Shown: one piece after another, positions 63,241 to 64,000 of the stretch
How the letters are laid out: each line of letters opens with the position of its first letter
How positions within the stretch are numbered: position 1 is the first letter of the stretch
Assembly (NCBI RefSeq): GCF_028389875.1
Contig: NC_084702.1
Coordinates: forward strand, 68,049,582 to 68,113,581
DNA: 64,000 nucleotides
Reading direction: 5' to 3'
Origin: Rhea pennata
Taxonomy: Eukaryota; Chordata; Aves; Rheiformes; Rheidae
Made by a program: the position numbers and the translations under genes
The notes under the pieces: generated by a model
Told to the model about the DNA's origin: nothing
Seen by the model: the letters and a program-made list of their open reading frames with translations, nothing else
Databases searched by the model: none

Positions 63241-64000
63241 TCAACTAACATAGTGGTTTCTCAAAACCAAACCTGCCTCGTAACCTTCACAGACACATGG
63301 ATAGCAGGCATGGCAGACAGCTGGCCTCAGGAGAGTGGGCCCTAATATCTGATAGACAGATCTGATCTGACAGAAACATCATCCTAGATTTGGTTTGTGC
63401 TCTTACCTTCACATGCAGAGTATGGGGCAATGACAGGGTTGAAATGCCTCTTAAATTTTTGCTTAAAAAGAAAACAGTTCAGACTGTCAAACTATGCCCC
63501 TATTGGATCAGCTTTGGCACGACAGCTTTACTGAAGTAAGCCCGAGAAAGTTACTTCTAACTTAAAATACCTTCATGAATTTGTCATTTTTCCTGCTGTA
63601 TATGTGCCAAATCCACAGTCTACAATAATGATGCAAGAATCATACCTAACTGAGCAAATATAAGAAATTATAACAACAACTTGCTCCCTTCAAATACTAG
63701 GGGTTTTTTTGTTTGTTTGCTTGGGGTTTTTTTGTTTTGTTTTTTATAGATACAATACTGCCTTTTTAGCTTAAATACAAATGCTGCCTTAACTTTGACA
63801 TGACAAGAACTGTATTGTAATACAGCAAAATCTGTGTACAGAGCTCCATACTGTTTCAACAAAGTAAAATAATATCTGATGGACTGGAAAATAAAAATTT
63901 CTTCAAAAATCAGAAGTTAATATCTCTTATTTATTTCTTTAAACAGCTTAGCTATAGCTACTTGATTCTTACAACTTTCTTTGCTCTTTTTTCCCATCTC

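Larger units (their letters stand above)
44004..64000 (-). other. WDR70: WDR70 upstream intron, 3' 20 kb
   Basis: The acceptor tttgacaaacAG is at 44004; the donor is outside the window. I searched the minus strand for the expected preceding exon ending 'WDRNL' and saw nothing. Recognised contents are short tandem duplications at 44600-44653 and 47641-47682, a (CA)n at 46052-46075, the tRNA/CR1 SINE at 53583-53688 and a pyrimidine tract at 53817-53854. There is also a possible L2-like fossil at 54280-55110, A runs at 57659-57676 and 62338-62361, and a GC-elevated block at 62550-63240. The stretches 47700-53580 and 55110-62330 show nothing I can name. A purine-rich stretch lies at 45290-45700. 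Confidence 0.8.

Overview
The window is vertebrate nuclear DNA, AT-rich and gene-poor, with long introns, and it is almost certainly from a bird. Three things point to a bird. First, CR1 retrotransposon copies carry the avian-type 3' end, which is a 'TTGGACTaGATGAc' block followed by 'ATTCTATGATTCT' repeats. Second, there is a tRNA-Ile-like SINE with a CR1 tail at 53583-53688, a composite I know from passerines. Third, the single gene present, WDR70, belongs to the conserved NUP155-WDR70-GDNF neighbourhood, which is on human 5p13 and the bird Z chromosome. The bird assignment is strong. The Z location and the passerine assignment are inference.

The only protein-coding gene I can support is the 3' part of WDR70, a WD40-repeat protein, on the minus strand. 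Its last eight coding exons lie at 43904-44003, 37450-37534, 36272-36410, 18050-18150, 16336-16415, 13325-13441, 12788-12950 and 3314-3398. Every junction has AG and GT boundaries with matching phases. The exons join into one uninterrupted frame of 289 codons plus a stop, covering WD repeats 5 to 7 and the whole C-terminal tail. Upstream exons, with the start codon, lie beyond position 64000. A plausible 3' UTR runs from 3313 down to about 2912, after the first AATAAA on the minus strand.

Layout: 1-2911 is 3' flanking DNA with one unexplained GC-elevated block at 1-860. 2912-44003 is the WDR70 3' portion. 44004-64000 is the 3' part of one intron of at least 20 kb. The introns hold CR1 copies at 5790-7240, 20822-21388, 30154-30328 and 34394-34447. 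They also hold an ancient L2-like LINE reverse transcriptase fossil at about 8400-8640, a possible second one at 54280-55110, and a tyrosine-recombinase (DIRS-like) fossil near 39176-39320. A 20-bp minisatellite lies just upstream of an exon, and there are several microsatellites and short tandem duplications. Most of the remaining DNA is unannotatable by eye.

I found no sign of a novel multi-gene system. The most useful second-look items are the DIRS-like fossil, the tRNA/CR1 SINE, a coding-looking island at 31490-31660 that I cannot identify, the exon-proximal minisatellite, and a few GC-elevated blocks with no assigned origin.
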